64,000 nucleotides of DNA from Streptomyces zaomyceticus (GCF_014656215.1 NZ_BNBZ01000004.1:248001-312000), one strand, 5' to 3'; shown: positions 8,918 through 18,668, counted from the first letter of the stretch. Numbers and translations: made by a program. The notes: a model not told the origin generated them from the sequence alone.

Positions 8918-11401
8918 GTGACGAGCCTCGAAGTCAGCGAAGAGACCGAAGAATCGGGACCCGGCGGTTACGCGGCGGCCCGGCTGCTCCTTCTCCACGA
9001 GAAGGAGCGGTCCGGGCCGCCGCGCCGTACCGCCCTCGCCCGGCTCACCGACGACTGGCTGTCCGGACTCTTCACGGCGGCCGCGCCACCCCGGGGAGTC
9101 GCCCTCGTCGCCGTCGGCGGCTACGGCCGCGCCGAACTCTCCCCCCGCAGCGACCTCGACCTCCTCCTGCTCCACGACGGCAGCGCCGACAAGGCCGCCG
9201 TCGCCGCCCTCGCCGATCGCATCTGGTACCCCGTCTGGGACCTCGGACTCGCCCTCGACCACTCCGTCCGCACCCCCGCCGAAGCCCGCGCCACCGCCAC
9301 CGAGGACCTCAAGGTCCACCTCGGGCTCCTCGACGCACGGCCCCTCGCCGGAGACCACGGACTCGTTGCCGCCCTCCGCACCACCGTCCTCGCGGACTGG
9401 CGCAACCAGGCACCCGAACGGCTCCCCGAACTCGACGAACTCTGCCGCGAACGCGCCGAACGCATGGGTGAGCTGCAGTTCCTCCTGGAACCCGACCTCA
9501 AGGAGGCCAGAGGCGGACTCCGCGACGCCCAGGCCCTCCGCGCCGTCGCCGCCTCCTGGCTCGCCGACGCCCCCCGCGAAGGCCTCGACGGCGCCCGCCG
9601 CCGCCTCCTCGACGCCCGCGACGCCCTCCACCTCACCACCGGCCGCGCCACCGACCGGCTGGCCCTCCAGGAGCAGGACGCCGTCGCCGCCGAACTCGGC
9701 CTCCTCGACGCCGACACCCTGCTCCGCGAGGTCTACGAGGCCGCCCGGACCATCTCGTACGCCACCGACGTCACCTGGCGCGAGGTCAACCGCGTCCTCA
9801 AGGCCCGCTCCGCCCGGCCCCGCCTGCGCAGCCTCCTCGGCGGCCGGGGCGGCGCGGGCAGGTCCGCCACCGGGAAACCGCCCGTCGAGCGCACCCCGCT
9901 CGCCGAAGGCGTCGTCGAGATGGACGGCGAAGTCGTCCTCGCCCGCACCGCCCGCCCCGAACGCGACCCCGTCCTGCCCCTGCGGGCCGCCGCCGCGGCC
10001 GCCCAGTCCGCCCTGCCGATCTCCCTCCACGCCGTACGCCGCCTCGCCGCCACCGCCGCACCCCTCCCCGTGCCCTGGCCCGCCGAGGCCCGCGAGGAAC
10101 TCGTCACCCTCCTCGGAGCCGGCGAGGCCACCGTCCCCGTCTGGGAAGCCCTCGAAGCCGAAGGAATCGTCACCCGGCTCCTCCCCGACTGGGAACGCGT
10201 CCGCTGCCGCCCCCAGCGCAACCCCGTCCACACCTGGACCGTCGACCGCCACCTCGTCGAGACCGCCGTCCGCGCCTCCTCGCTCACCCGCCGCGTCGGC
10301 CGCCCCGACCTCCTCCTCGTCGCCGCCCTCCTCCACGACATCGGGAAGGGCTGGCCCGGCGACCACTCCGTCGCCGGCGAGACCATCGCCCGCGACCTCG
10401 CCACCCGCATCGGCTTCGACCGCACCGACGTCACCACCGTCGCCACCGCCGTCCGCCACCACCTCCTCCTCGTCGAGACCGCCACCCGCCGCGACCTCGA
10501 CGACCCCGCCACCGTCCGCTCCGTCGCCACCGCCGTCGGCACCGTCGGCACCCTGGAGCTCCTGCACGCCCTCACCGAGGCCGACGCCCTCGCCACCGGA
10601 CCCGCCGCCTGGTCCTCCTGGCGCGCCTCGCTCGTCGCCGACCTCGTCAAACGCGTCGCCGGCGTCCTGGCGGGGGAGACCCCGCCCGACCCCGAGGCCG
10701 CCGCCCCCAGCGCCGAACAGGAACGCCTCGCCATCGAGGCCCTGCGCACCGGCGAACCCGTCCTCGCCCTGCGCACCCGGAGCGAGCAGCCCGTGGACCC
10801 CGAGGCCGACGGCGAAGGCTCCGAACCCGTCGGCGTCGAACTCGTCATCGCCCTGCCCGACCAGCCCGGCGTCCTCCCCGCCGTCGCCGGAGTCCTCGCC
10901 CTGCACCGGCTCACCGTCCGCGCCGCCGACCTCCGCGCCGTCGACCTCCCCACCGACCTGGGCACCGGCACCGGACCCGTCCTCGTCCTCGACTGGCGGG
11001 TCGCCGCCGAATACGGCTCCCTGCCCGAGGCCGCCCGCCTCCGCGCCGACCTCGTCCGCGCCCTCGACGGCTCCCTCGACATCCCCGCCCGCCTCGCCGA
11101 ACGCGAGGCCGCCTACCCCCGCCGCCGCGGCCTCACCGCGCCACCGCCGCGCGTCACCGTCGCCGCCGCCGACTCCCGCCTCGCCACCGTCATCGAAGTC
11201 CGCGCCCAGGACGCCCCCGGCCTCCTCCACCGCATCGGCCGCGCCCTGGAGGGCGCCGACGTCCGCGTACGCAGCGCACATGTGTCGACACTCGGCGCGA
11301 ACGCCGTCGACACCCTGTACGTCACCCGGCCCGACGGCACCCTCCTCCCCGACGAGGAGGCGATCGACCTGGCCCGGACCCTGGAGTCGGCGCTCCGCTG
11401 A
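8918..11401 (+). CDS. glnD: GlnD, PII nucleotidyltransferase
   Basis: 827 residues. The nucleotidyltransferase motif GGYGRAELSPRSDLDLLLLHDG lies near residues 67-88 with the DxD aspartates at about 79/81. The linker contains EPDLKEARGGLRDAQ. An HD phosphohydrolase motif LLHDIGKGWPGDHS is near residue 470, and two ACT domains lie at about 640-720 and 755-827 (LVIALPDQPGVLPAVAGVL; IEVRAQDAPGLLHRIGRAL). It modifies and de-modifies GlnK Tyr51 (adenylylation in Streptomyces). The GTG start at 8918 follows gaaggag. It is the last gene of the amtB operon and is followed by a terminator. Confidence 0.95.
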   Translation: MTSLEVSEETEESGPGGYAAARLLLLHEKERSGPPRRTALARLTDDWLSGLFTAAAPPRGVALVAVGGYGRAELSPRSDLDLLLLHDGSADKAAVAALADRIWYPVWDLGLALDHSVRTPAEARATATEDLKVHLGLLDARPLAGDHGLVAALRTTVLADWRNQAPERLPELDELCRERAERMGELQFLLEPDLKEARGGLRDAQALRAVAASWLADAPREGLDGARRRLLDARDALHLTTGRATDRLALQEQDAVAAELGLLDADTLLREVYEAARTISYATDVTWREVNRVLKARSARPRLRSLLGGRGGAGRSATGKPPVERTPLAEGVVEMDGEVVLARTARPERDPVLPLRAAAAAAQSALPISLHAVRRLAATAAPLPVPWPAEAREELVTLLGAGEATVPVWEALEAEGIVTRLLPDWERVRCRPQRNPVHTWTVDRHLVETAVRASSLTRRVGRPDLLLVAALLHDIGKGWPGDHSVAGETIARDLATRIGFDRTDVTTVATAVRHHLLLVETATRRDLDDPATVRSVATAVGTVGTLELLHALTEADALATGPAAWSSWRASLVADLVKRVAGVLAGETPPDPEAAAPSAEQERLAIEALRTGEPVLALRTRSEQPVDPEADGEGSEPVGVELVIALPDQPGVLPAVAGVLALHRLTVRAADLRAVDLPTDLGTGTGPVLVLDWRVAAEYGSLPEAARLRADLVRALDGSLDIPARLAEREAAYPRRRGLTAPPPRVTVAAADSRLATVIEVRAQDAPGLLHRIGRALEGADVRVRSAHVSTLGANAVDTLYVTRPDGTLLPDEEAIDLARTLESALR

Positions 11402-11430
11402 TCCCCGGCCCGGACGCCCGGTCCGCACCA

Positions 11431-11460
11431 CCCCCGCGCGCCGGATTCGGCGGGCGGGGG
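11431..11460 (+). terminator. Terminator after glnD
   Basis: A 13-bp stem with one mismatch (11431-11443 with 11448-11460) around the loop gatt, 30 bases after the glnD stop. Confidence 0.65.
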
Positions 11461-11532
11461 CACACACTTCGAGCGGCCCGATACCCTGGAGGGCAATCCG
11501 ACCGCCCCCGACACCGAGGATCCGCGACCGCC

Positions 11533-13086
11533 GTGTTCGATACCCTCTCCGACCGCCTTGCAGCGACCTTCAAGAACCTCCGCGGCAAGGGCCGTCTGTC
11601 CGAGGCGGACATCGACGCCACCGCGCGCGAAATCCGTATCGCGCTGCTCGAAGCGGATGTCGCCCTGCCGGTCGTCCGGTCCTTCATCAAGCAGGTCAAG
11701 GAACGCGCCACCGGCATCGAGGTCTCCCAGGCCCTGAACCCGGCCCAGCAGGTCATCAAGATCGTCAACGAGGAGCTCATCGGCATCCTCGGTGGCGAGA
11801 CCCGCCGCCTGCGGTTCGCCAAGACCGCCCCGACCGTCATCATGCTCGCCGGTCTCCAGGGTGCCGGTAAGACCACCCTCGCCGGAAAGCTCGGCCTCTG
11901 GCTCAAGAGCCAGGGCCACTCCCCGCTGCTCGTCGCCTGCGACCTCCAGCGCCCCAACGCCGTCACCCAGCTCGGCGTGGTCGCCGAGCGCGCCGGTGTC
12001 GCCTTCTACGGCCCCCAGCCGGGCAACGGCGTCGGCGACCCGGTCCAGGTCGCGAAGGACTCGATCGAGTACGCGCGGACCAAGATGTTCGACGTCGTCA
12101 TCGTCGACACCGCCGGCCGCCTCGGCATCGACCAGGAGCTGATGCAGCAGGCCGCGGACATCCGCGACGCCGTCAGCCCCGACGAGGTCCTCTTCGTCGT
12201 CGACGCCATGATCGGTCAGGACGCGGTCAACACCGCCGAGGCCTTCCGCGACGGCGTCGGCTTCGACGGCGTCGTGCTCTCCAAGCTCGACGGCGACGCC
12301 CGCGGTGGTGCCGCGCTCTCCATCGCGCACGTCACCGGCAAGCAGATCATGTTCGCCTCCAACGGCGAGAAGCTGGACGAGTTCGACGCGTTCCACCCGG
12401 ACCGCATGGCGTCCCGCATCCTCGGCATGGGCGACATGCTCTCCCTCATCGAGAAGGCGCAGCAGACCTTCGACGAGGAAGAGGCCGCCAAGATGGCCTC
12501 GAAGCTCGCCTCGAAGAAGGGCCAGGAGTTCACGCTCGACGACTTCCTGGCGCAGATGGAGCAGGTCCGCAAGATGGGCTCCATCTCCAAGCTGCTCGGC
12601 ATGCTGCCCGGCATGGGCCAGATGAAGGAGCAGATCGCCAACATCGACGAGCGGGACGTCGACCGCACGGCCGCCATCATCAAGTCGATGACCCCGGCCG
12701 AGCGCCAGGACCCGACCATCATCAACGGCTCCCGCCGCGCCCGTATCGCGAAGGGTTCGGGCGTCGAGGTCAGCGCGGTCAAGGGTCTGGTCGAGCGGTT
12801 CTTCGAGGCCCGCAAGATGATGTCCCGCATGGCCCAGGGCGGTGGCCTCCCCGGCATGCCGGGCATGCCGGGCATGGGTGGCGGCCCCGGCCGTCAGAAG
12901 AAGCAGATCAAGCAGGCCAAGGGCAAGCGCAAGAGCGGCAACCCGATGAAGCGGAAGGCCGAGGAGCAGGCCGCCGCCGAGCGCCGCGACCAGGCGCAGC
13001 AGGGCGGCGCCTTCGGCCTCCCGGCGCCGGGTCAGGCACCGAAGGACTTCGAGCTCCCCGAGGAGTTCAAGAAGTTCATGGGCTGA
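11533..13086 (+). CDS. ffh: Signal recognition particle protein Ffh
   Basis: 517 residues. The N domain begins MFDTLSDRLAATFKNLRGKGRLSE. The G domain carries AGLQGAGKTTLAGKL (about 104-118), DTAGRLG and SKLDGDARGG. The M domain (about 325-435) contains the methionine-rich MEQVRKMGSISKLLGMLPGMGQ and SRRARIAKGSGVEV, the SRP RNA-binding helix-loop. A Gly/Met/Pro string PGMPGMPGMGGG and a basic C-terminus follow. Ffh binds signal sequences and 4.5S RNA and docks on FtsY. Start is GTG at 11533. The C-terminal tail beyond the M domain is longer than in E. coli. Confidence 0.96.
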   Translation: MFDTLSDRLAATFKNLRGKGRLSEADIDATAREIRIALLEADVALPVVRSFIKQVKERATGIEVSQALNPAQQVIKIVNEELIGILGGETRRLRFAKTAPTVIMLAGLQGAGKTTLAGKLGLWLKSQGHSPLLVACDLQRPNAVTQLGVVAERAGVAFYGPQPGNGVGDPVQVAKDSIEYARTKMFDVVIVDTAGRLGIDQELMQQAADIRDAVSPDEVLFVVDAMIGQDAVNTAEAFRDGVGFDGVVLSKLDGDARGGAALSIAHVTGKQIMFASNGEKLDEFDAFHPDRMASRILGMGDMLSLIEKAQQTFDEEEAAKMASKLASKKGQEFTLDDFLAQMEQVRKMGSISKLLGMLPGMGQMKEQIANIDERDVDRTAAIIKSMTPAERQDPTIINGSRRARIAKGSGVEVSAVKGLVERFFEARKMMSRMAQGGGLPGMPGMPGMGGGPGRQKKQIKQAKGKRKSGNPMKRKAEEQAAAERRDQAQQGGAFGLPAPGQAPKDFELPEEFKKFMG

Positions 13087-13189
13087 CGAGGCCCACGGGT
13101 TCCATGGACTCCACGCTCTCCGGGGAGTCCAGGGGCCGGTGAGGCCCGCGGACCGACGCCCGACCGGGCGCCGGCCGGAGGAGAACCCG

Positions 13190-13224
13190 GGGGCCCGGGG
13201 CGGTGCGAAACCGCCCCGGGCCCC
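13190..13224 (+). terminator. Terminator between ffh and ftsH
   Basis: A perfect 15-bp GC stem (13190-13204 with 13210-13224) with the loop gcgaa, followed by ttctc. It lies 103 bases after the ffh stop and 83 bases before the ftsH start, separating the two units. Confidence 0.75.
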
Positions 13225-13307
13225 TTCTCACCCCTCCGCGCCGCCCGCGATGCCGGGTTCGTCCCGCTCTTCGATACTGGGGCCACAGCCGCCCCGAGGA
13301 GAGCCAC

Positions 13308-15230
13308 GTGGCCAACCCCGTACCCCCGCGCGACCGGACCGACCAGCCCTGGCGCTCGGAAGGGGCACCGCCGCCCCCGTCGCCGAAGCGGCGGATGCCG
13401 GGTGGCTGGGGCGGCCTCATCCTCACCGCGCTGGTCGTCTACCTGATCGCCAACATCGTCCTGTCGTTCTTCAACGACGGCGACGGGCCGACGATCTCGT
13501 ACACCGAGTTCGACAAACAGGTCGCCGCCGGGAACGTCACCAAGATCTACTCCAAGGGCGACGCGATCCAGGGACAGCTCAAGAACAAGCAGCCCGTCCC
13601 CGACGGCGACGGCGACTACACCAAGTTCACCACCCAGCGGCCCGCCTTCGCCGACGACGACCTCTGGGCCCAGCTGACCAAGCAGAACGTCGTCGTCACC
13701 GCCGAACCGGTCGTCCAGGAACGCAGCTTCCTCGCCAACCTCCTCATCTCCCTCGCACCGATGCTGCTGCTCGTCCTCCTGTGGGTGTTCATCGCCCGCC
13801 GGATGAGCTCGGGCATGGGCGGCGCGGGCGGCATGCTCGGCCGCAAGACCCCGCCCAAACCCGTCGAGCTGGAGGCCGGGGCCAAGCGCACCACCTTCGC
13901 CGACGTCGCCGGCATCGACGAGGTCGAGGGCGAACTCAACGACGTCGTCGACTTCCTCAAGAACCCGCAGGCCTACCGTGAGATGGGCGCCAAGATGCCC
14001 CGCGGTGTGCTCCTCGCGGGACCGCCCGGCACCGGCAAGACCCTCCTCGCCCGCGCCGTCGCCGGCGAGGCCGGAGTGCCCTTCTTCTCCGCCTCCGCCT
14101 CCGGGTTCATCGAGATGATCGTCGGCGTCGGCGCCTCGCGGGTGCGCGAACTCTTCGCCGAGGCCCGCAAGGTCGCCCCCGCGATCGTCTTCATCGACGA
14201 GATCGACACCATCGGCCGCGCCCGCGGCGGCGGCTCCGGCATGGGCGGCCACGACGAACGCGAGCAGACCCTCAACCAGATCCTCACCGAGATGGACGGC
14301 TTCACCGGCTCCGAAGGGGTCATCGTCCTCGCCGCCACCAACCGCGCCGACGTCCTCGACCCCGCCCTCACCCGTCCCGGCCGCTTCGACCGGATCGTCC
14401 ACGTCAACCCGCCCGACCGCGACGGCCGCGAAGCCATCCTCAGGATCCACACCCGGGAGATCCCCCTCGCCAAGGACGTCGACCTGGAGCACGTCGCCCG
14501 CACCACCCCCGGCATGACCGGCGCCGAACTCGCCAACCTCGCCAACGAGGCCGCCCTCCTCGCGGTCAAGCGCGACCAGAAGGCCGTCACGCGGTCCGAC
14601 CTCTCCGACGCCCTGGAGAAGGTCCAGCTCGGCGCGGAACGCCCGCTCGTGATGCCCGCGGAGGAGCGCCGCCGCACCGCGTACCACGAGAGCGGCCACG
14701 CCCTCCTCGGCATGCTCCAGCCCGGCGCCGACCCGGTCCGCAAGATCACCATCGTGCCGCGCGGCCGCGCCCTCGGCGTCACCCTCTCCACCCCCGACGC
14801 CGACAGGTACGCCTACACCGAGGACTATCTGCGCGGACGGATCATCGGCGCCCTCGGCGGCATGGCCGCCGAGCAGGTCGTGTTCGGAGTGATCACCACC
14901 GGCGCCGAGAGCGACCTGGAACAGGTCACCAACATCGCCCGGGGCATGGCGGGACGCTGGGGCATGAGCGAGCGCGTCGGCCGTCTCACCGCCATCCCGA
15001 GCGACGCCCAGCAGGCATACGGACTCTCGGCGGCCCCCGCGACCCTCGACACCGTCGACGCCGAGATGCGCCGCATCGTCGACGAGTGCTACGAGCGCGC
15101 CCTGCGCCAGCTCCGTGAGCACCGTGACCAGCTGGACGCGCTGGCCGCCGCGCTCCTCGAGAACGAGACCCTGGAGGAGGCCGCCGCCTACCGCGCGGCG
15201 GGCATCACGCGCGCGGACCGCGAGGACTGA
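13308..15230 (+). CDS. ftsH: FtsH-type ATP-dependent zinc metalloprotease
   Basis: 640 residues. A Pro-rich cytoplasmic start is followed by TM1 ([19 protein letters not shown]), a short extracytoplasmic segment, TM2 ([19 protein letters not shown]) and the AAA module. Walker A is GPPGTGKT (about residue 238), Walker B is [11 protein letters not shown], and the second region of homology is [19 protein letters not shown]. The zinc site HESGH is near residue 459. The enzyme degrades misassembled membrane proteins and some soluble ones. I chose the GTG at 13308 (gaggagag upstream) instead of the longer open frame. The protein lacks the very long C-terminal tail seen in some actinobacterial FtsH. 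Confidence 0.93.
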   Translation: MANPVPPRDRTDQPWRSEGAPPPPSPKRRMPGGWGGLILTALVVYLIANIVLSFFNDGDGPTISYTEFDKQVAAGNVTKIYSKGDAIQGQLKNKQPVPDGDGDYTKFTTQRPAFADDDLWAQLTKQNVVVTAEPVVQERSFLANLLISLAPMLLLVLLWVFIARRMSSGMGGAGGMLGRKTPPKPVELEAGAKRTTFADVAGIDEVEGELNDVVDFLKNPQAYREMGAKMPRGVLLAGPPGTGKTLLARAVAGEAGVPFFSASASGFIEMIVGVGASRVRELFAEARKVAPAIVFIDEIDTIGRARGGGSGMGGHDEREQTLNQILTEMDGFTGSEGVIVLAATNRADVLDPALTRPGRFDRIVHVNPPDRDGREAILRIHTREIPLAKDVDLEHVARTTPGMTGAELANLANEAALLAVKRDQKAVTRSDLSDALEKVQLGAERPLVMPAEERRRTAYHESGHALLGMLQPGADPVRKITIVPRGRALGVTLSTPDADRYAYTEDYLRGRIIGALGGMAAEQVVFGVITTGAESDLEQVTNIARGMAGRWGMSERVGRLTAIPSDAQQAYGLSAAPATLDTVDAEMRRIVDECYERALRQLREHRDQLDALAAALLENETLEEAAAYRAAGITRADRED

Positions 15231-15251
15231 GCCCGCCACGAGGGGCCCGCG

Positions 15252-15298
15252 CCGGTCCGACGGTCCCGGCGCCGCGCCTTCCGCGCCGTCGGGACCGG
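15252..15298. terminator. Hairpin between convergent ftsH and methyltransferase genes
   Basis: ccggtccgacgg (15252-15263) pairs with ccgtcgggaccgg (15286-15298) with one bulged base. The hairpin begins 22 bases past the ftsH stop, and the convergent gene ends at 15334. Confidence 0.55.
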
Positions 15299-15333
15299 TC
15301 TCCGCGCCCTCCGCATCCGACGGACTCCCGCTC

Positions 15334-16059
15334 CTACGGCACCCGGGCGACGACGTAACGGAAGACGTTCGGCATCCACACCGTGCCGTCCCCGCGCACG
15401 TACGGGGCGAGCGCCTCCTCGATCTCCTTCTCCACCTGGGCGAGCTCGGTGGCCCGTACGGCCTCGTCGAACGCCCCCGTGGACAGCAGCCCGCGTACCG
15501 CGCTGCCCTCGTTCGCGTACCCGAAGGGGCAGGACACCCGCCCCGAGCCGTCCACCCGCAGCCCCGCACCCGCCACCAGACCGTCCAGGTCGGTCCGCAG
15601 GGGCGGTCGGCGGTCCGCGAGCCGGGCGCCGACCCGCAGCACCGGCTCCGAGGCACACCGCTCCGGCGGCCCCCATCCGGCGAGCACGACCACCGTGCCC
15701 GATTGCGCCGTACGGGTGAGCGCCGCCAGCTCCGGGAGGATTCCGTCCGTCGTGTGGAAGGCCGTGACCACGTCGTACGGAACACCCTCCGGGGGTTCCT
15801 CCGTGACCGTCACGTCCTCCGGGAGCCGCTCCCTCGCCAGCTCCACGCGCGCGTGGTCCCGGTCCACCCCGGCCACCCGGGCGCCTCGCGCCGCGGCCAT
15901 GAGAAGGGCCAGGCCGGAGCCGCAGCGGAGGCCCAGGACCCGGGTCCCGGCGCCCACACCGAGACGGTCGTACACCGCCTCGTAGAGCGGGGCGAGCATC
16001 CGTTCCTGGATCTCGGCCCAGTCGCGCGCGGGGTGGTGCGGGACGAGCGTAGGTGTCAT
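15334..16059 (-). CDS. Class I SAM-dependent methyltransferase
   Basis: 241 residues from the ATG at 16059 (MTPTLVPHHPARDWAEIQERML). The SAM-binding motif I is VLGLRCGSGLALLMAAARGARVAGVDRD, with the motif II acidic residue in GVDRD, followed by YDVVTAFHTTDG. The motif I glycine run reads GLRCGSG instead of DxGCGxG, so the usual first Asp is Leu. The C-terminal half (LVAGAGLRVDGSGRVSCPFGYA) resembles Methyltransf_11/25-type enzymes. Substrate unknown. An in-frame extension reaches 16143. It is convergent with ftsH. Confidence 0.82.
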   Translation of the reverse strand: MTPTLVPHHPARDWAEIQERMLAPLYEAVYDRLGVGAGTRVLGLRCGSGLALLMAAARGARVAGVDRDHARVELARERLPEDVTVTEEPPEGVPYDVVTAFHTTDGILPELAALTRTAQSGTVVVLAGWGPPERCASEPVLRVGARLADRRPPLRTDLDGLVAGAGLRVDGSGRVSCPFGYANEGSAVRGLLSTGAFDEAVRATELAQVEKEIEEALAPYVRGDGTVWMPNVFRYVVARVP

Positions 16060-16378
16060 GGAAAAGTGCCCCAATCCGTGCTCGGACGACAGCCCCCCGT
16101 AGTCAGGGAACTGCGCATCCCGGGCCGCGTCCAGTGCTCGCACCGCACCGATTCGTCCGGAAGAGGGGTGGGCGCACGACGGCGCGCCCCGACCCGGTAA
16201 TGTCCCTGCCAGGCTCCCCGCCCGGTTCGGGGAGCGTCTTTCCCAGGGGCGCGCGCACCACGGCTACGCGCCGGGGCGTATGCGCTACTACGCACCAGCT
16301 TGACGCCCCCTGCGTGGCTTCTCCGCAGATCGGCGCACTGGCCCTCGTCGCGACACATCAACGGCAACTGACGGGTAC
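16060..16378. other. Divergent intergenic region containing an isolated terminator-like hairpin
   Basis: This 319-bp stretch between the methyltransferase (-) and the SprT-like gene (+) has no supported protein gene. It contains a hairpin at 16213-16235 followed by tcttt, and a TTGACG string near 16300 that could be a -35 element for the SprT-like gene. Confidence 0.5.
16213..16240 (+). terminator. Terminator-like hairpin with T-tract in a divergent intergenic region
   Basis: gctccccg (16213-16220) and cggggagc (16228-16235) form a perfect 8-bp stem with a 7-base loop, followed by gtcttt. No plus-strand gene ends just upstream, so it may end a short untranslated transcript or attenuate the SprT-like gene. 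Confidence 0.45.
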
Positions 16379-17035
16379 GTGCAAATTATTTGGGATGCCC
16401 CGGAATGGAACCCGGGGGCACTTCGGCTCGTTGTACGCGACGTGAGCACGACACCACCTGTTCTCGCCGCAGAGCTGGCACAGGCGTGGGCCGACATTCA
16501 GCGGCACCACCCCGAGCTGCCCGATCTTGCCGCGCCCGAGTCCCTGATCGGAGAGTCCTCGTCCGCCTGCGGCGCCGAACTCTCCTTCGAACGACTGCTC
16601 CACGAGGCAGTCCACGGCATCGCCGCAGCCCGGGGTGTCCGCGACACCTCCAGGGCCGGCCGCTACCACAACCGCAGATTCCTCGCGATCGCCGAGGAGA
16701 TGGGCCTCGACCACCCCGAGGAGCCGCACGCCAGCAGCGGCTTCTCCCTGGTCACGCTCAACCCCGAGGCGAGGCGGCGCTACCGCCCGACCATCGAGCG
16801 GCTCCAGCGCGCCCTCAAGGCCCACACGGTGGCCACCGCCGCCGACACCAAGCGCTCCTTCCGCGGACCGGCCGCCCGGCACGGCTCCTCGGGCGGCGGC
16901 GTCCGCGTCAAGGCCGTCTGCGACTGCGGGCGGAACGTGCGCGTGGTCCCGTCGGTCCTGGCCCAGGCCCCGATCGTCTGCGGCGGCTGCGGCAAGCCCT
17001 TCCGCATTCCGGAGACCGTGGGCGCCGCGAGCTGA
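16379..17035 (+). CDS. SprT-like zinc metalloprotease-fold protein with C-terminal zinc ribbon
   Basis: 218 residues from the GTG at 16379, or 197 from the alternative GTG at 16442 (MSTTPPVLAAELAQAW); neither has a clear ribosome binding site. The zincin motif LLHEAVHGIA (HExxH) is followed by GRYHNRRFLAIAEEMGL, whose His would be the third metal ligand, as in SprT/Spartan proteins. The last 45 residues carry CDCGRNVRV...CGGCGKPF, a four-cysteine zinc ribbon. Spartan-family proteins act on DNA-protein crosslinks in other organisms; that role is inference here. The first codons are less GC-rich than the rest. Confidence 0.75.
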   Translation: MQIIWDAPEWNPGALRLVVRDVSTTPPVLAAELAQAWADIQRHHPELPDLAAPESLIGESSSACGAELSFERLLHEAVHGIAAARGVRDTSRAGRYHNRRFLAIAEEMGLDHPEEPHASSGFSLVTLNPEARRRYRPTIERLQRALKAHTVATAADTKRSFRGPAARHGSSGGGVRVKAVCDCGRNVRVVPSVLAQAPIVCGGCGKPFRIPETVGAAS

Positions 17036-17105
17036 CCCCTCGGGGGGTGACCCGTCGGCCGGGCCGGACCGGGGGCGGCCGGCCGGACGACACCCCCCAG
17101 GCGTG

Positions 17106-17114
17106 TGGCACAAT
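17106..17114 (+). promoter_or_regulatory. Extended -10 promoter candidate for the rpsP operon
   Basis: The string TGTGG-CACAAT provides a TGn extended -10 followed by CACAAT at 17109-17114. It lies 135 bases upstream of the rpsP start and leaves a long leader. No clear -35 is visible. Confidence 0.4.
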
Positions 17115-17248
17115 GGCTAGCTGTACTCGACAGTCGCACAGGACCCCTCTCTCCTCCGGCTGACGCGTCCATCGGGCATCCGAGTACCGCAACCCCACGT
17201 GGCATCTCAAAGTGCCCAACCACGTCAAGACCAGGAGACACCACTCCA

Positions 17249-17692
17249 GTGGCAGTCAAGATCAAGCTCAAGCGCCTCGGCAAGATCCGCCAGCCCCACT
17301 ACCGCATCGTCGTCGCCGACTCCCGCACCCGTCGGGACGGTCGCGCGATCGAGGAGATCGGCCTCTACCACCCGACGTACAACCCGTCGCGTATCGAGGT
17401 CGACTCCGAGCGTGCGCAGTACTGGCTGTCCGTCGGCGCCCAGCCGACCGAGCCGGTTCTCGCCATCCTGAAGCTCACCGGCGACTGGCAGAAGGCCAAG
17501 GGCCTCCCGGCCCCCGAGAAGGCCCTGCTCGTCCCGGCGACCAAGGAAGCCAAGCGCGCCTCGTTCGACGAGTTCGCGAAGGCCCTCGAGGGCGGCGACG
17601 ACAAGGGTGAGGCCATCACCCCGAAGGCCAAGAAGGCCGACAAGAAGGCGGACGAGGCCGAGGCCGCGTCCACCGAGTCGACCGAGGCCTGA
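17249..17692 (+). CDS. rpsP: 30S ribosomal protein S16
   Basis: 147 residues. The family core [40 protein letters not shown] and [17 protein letters not shown] is complete in the first 85 residues. The remaining tail of about 60 residues is Lys/Ala/Glu-rich, a common actinobacterial extension absent from the roughly 82-residue E. coli protein. The GTG at 17249 follows aggag. It heads the rpsP-khpA-rimM-trmD cluster, with only 2 bases between its stop and the next start. Confidence 0.97.
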   Translation: MAVKIKLKRLGKIRQPHYRIVVADSRTRRDGRAIEEIGLYHPTYNPSRIEVDSERAQYWLSVGAQPTEPVLAILKLTGDWQKAKGLPAPEKALLVPATKEAKRASFDEFAKALEGGDDKGEAITPKAKKADKKADEAEAASTESTEA

Positions 17693-17694
17693 TC

Positions 17695-17934
17695 ATGCTC
17701 GAGGAGGCTCTCGAGCACCTCGTGAAGGGCATCGTCGACAACCCCGACGACGTGCAGGTCGCCTCGCGCAACCTGCGCCGTGGCCGCGTGCTGGAGGTCC
17801 GGGTCCACCCCGACGACCTCGGCAAGGTGATCGGCCGCAACGGCCGCACCGCGCGTGCGCTGCGCACCGTCGTGGGCGCCATCGGCGGTCGTGGCATCCG
17901 GGTCGACCTCGTCGACGTGGACCAGGTCCGCTGA
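17695..17934 (+). CDS. khpA: KhpA, KH-domain RNA-binding protein
   Basis: 79 residues. One KH domain has the VHPDDLGKVIGRNGRTARALR segment containing the GxxG loop (GRNG), followed by VVGAIGGRGIRVDLVDV. KhpA proteins bind structured RNA and are almost always encoded between rpsP and rimM, as here. The length and position match the family exactly. The ATG is 3 bases after the rpsP stop, implying translational coupling. Confidence 0.95.
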   Translation: MLEEALEHLVKGIVDNPDDVQVASRNLRRGRVLEVRVHPDDLGKVIGRNGRTARALRTVVGAIGGRGIRVDLVDVDQVR

Positions 17935-18050
17935 GCAGGCCGGCAGCATCACCTTAGTAGTGCCGGCACGGGCCGGGGAGGGCTTACGAGCCCACCCCGG
18001 CCCGTTGTCGTTCGCGTCGTACGAACCGTGTGACAGGAGAGTGTGGAGCA

Positions 18051-18668
18051 GTGCAGTTGGTAGTCGCGCGGATCGGCCGCGCCCACGGCATCAAGGGCGA
18101 GGTCACCGTCGAGGTGCGCACGGACGAGCCCGAGCTCAGGCTCGGACCCGGTGCCGTCCTGTTCACGGATCCGGCCACCGCCGGGCCGCTGACCATCGAG
18201 ACCGGCCGGGTGCACAGCGGCAGGCTGCTGCTGCGCTTCGAGGGCGTCCGCGACCGCACCGGCGCCGAGGCCCTGCGCAACACCCTCCTCATCGCCGAGG
18301 TCGACCCCACGGAGATGCCCGAGGAGGAGGACGAGTACTACGACCACCAGCTCATCGACCTGGACGTGGTGCTCGCCGACGGCACCGAGGTCGGCCGCAT
18401 CATCGAGATCTCCCACCTGCCGTCCCAGGACCTCTTCATCGTCGAGTGCCCCGACGGCAGCGAGCTGATGATCCCGTTCGTCGGGGAGATCGTCACCGAG
18501 ATCGACCTGGAGGAGCAGCGGGCCGTCATCGACCCGCCGCCCGGCCTGATCGACGACCGTGCCGAGATCGTCTCCACCCGGGACGAGTCCGACGAGGACG
18601 CGGGCGAAGGCTCCACCGAGAAGACCGGTGAGGGCTCCGCCGAGAAGTCCGGCGAGGAGACGGCATGA
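18051..18668 (+). CDS. rimM: Ribosome maturation factor RimM
   Basis: 205 residues from the GTG at 18051 ([18 protein letters not shown]). The N-terminal RimM barrel contains the [14 protein letters not shown] signature. The PRC-barrel half contains [30 protein letters not shown] and [14 protein letters not shown]. It assists maturation of the 30S head and binds S19. The C-terminal 35 residues are a low-complexity Glu/Ser/Gly tail with repeated [16 protein letters not shown] units. Its stop overlaps the trmD start by 4 bases. Confidence 0.95.
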   Translation: MQLVVARIGRAHGIKGEVTVEVRTDEPELRLGPGAVLFTDPATAGPLTIETGRVHSGRLLLRFEGVRDRTGAEALRNTLLIAEVDPTEMPEEEDEYYDHQLIDLDVVLADGTEVGRIIEISHLPSQDLFIVECPDGSELMIPFVGEIVTEIDLEEQRAVIDPPPGLIDDRAEIVSTRDESDEDAGEGSTEKTGEGSAEKSGEETA

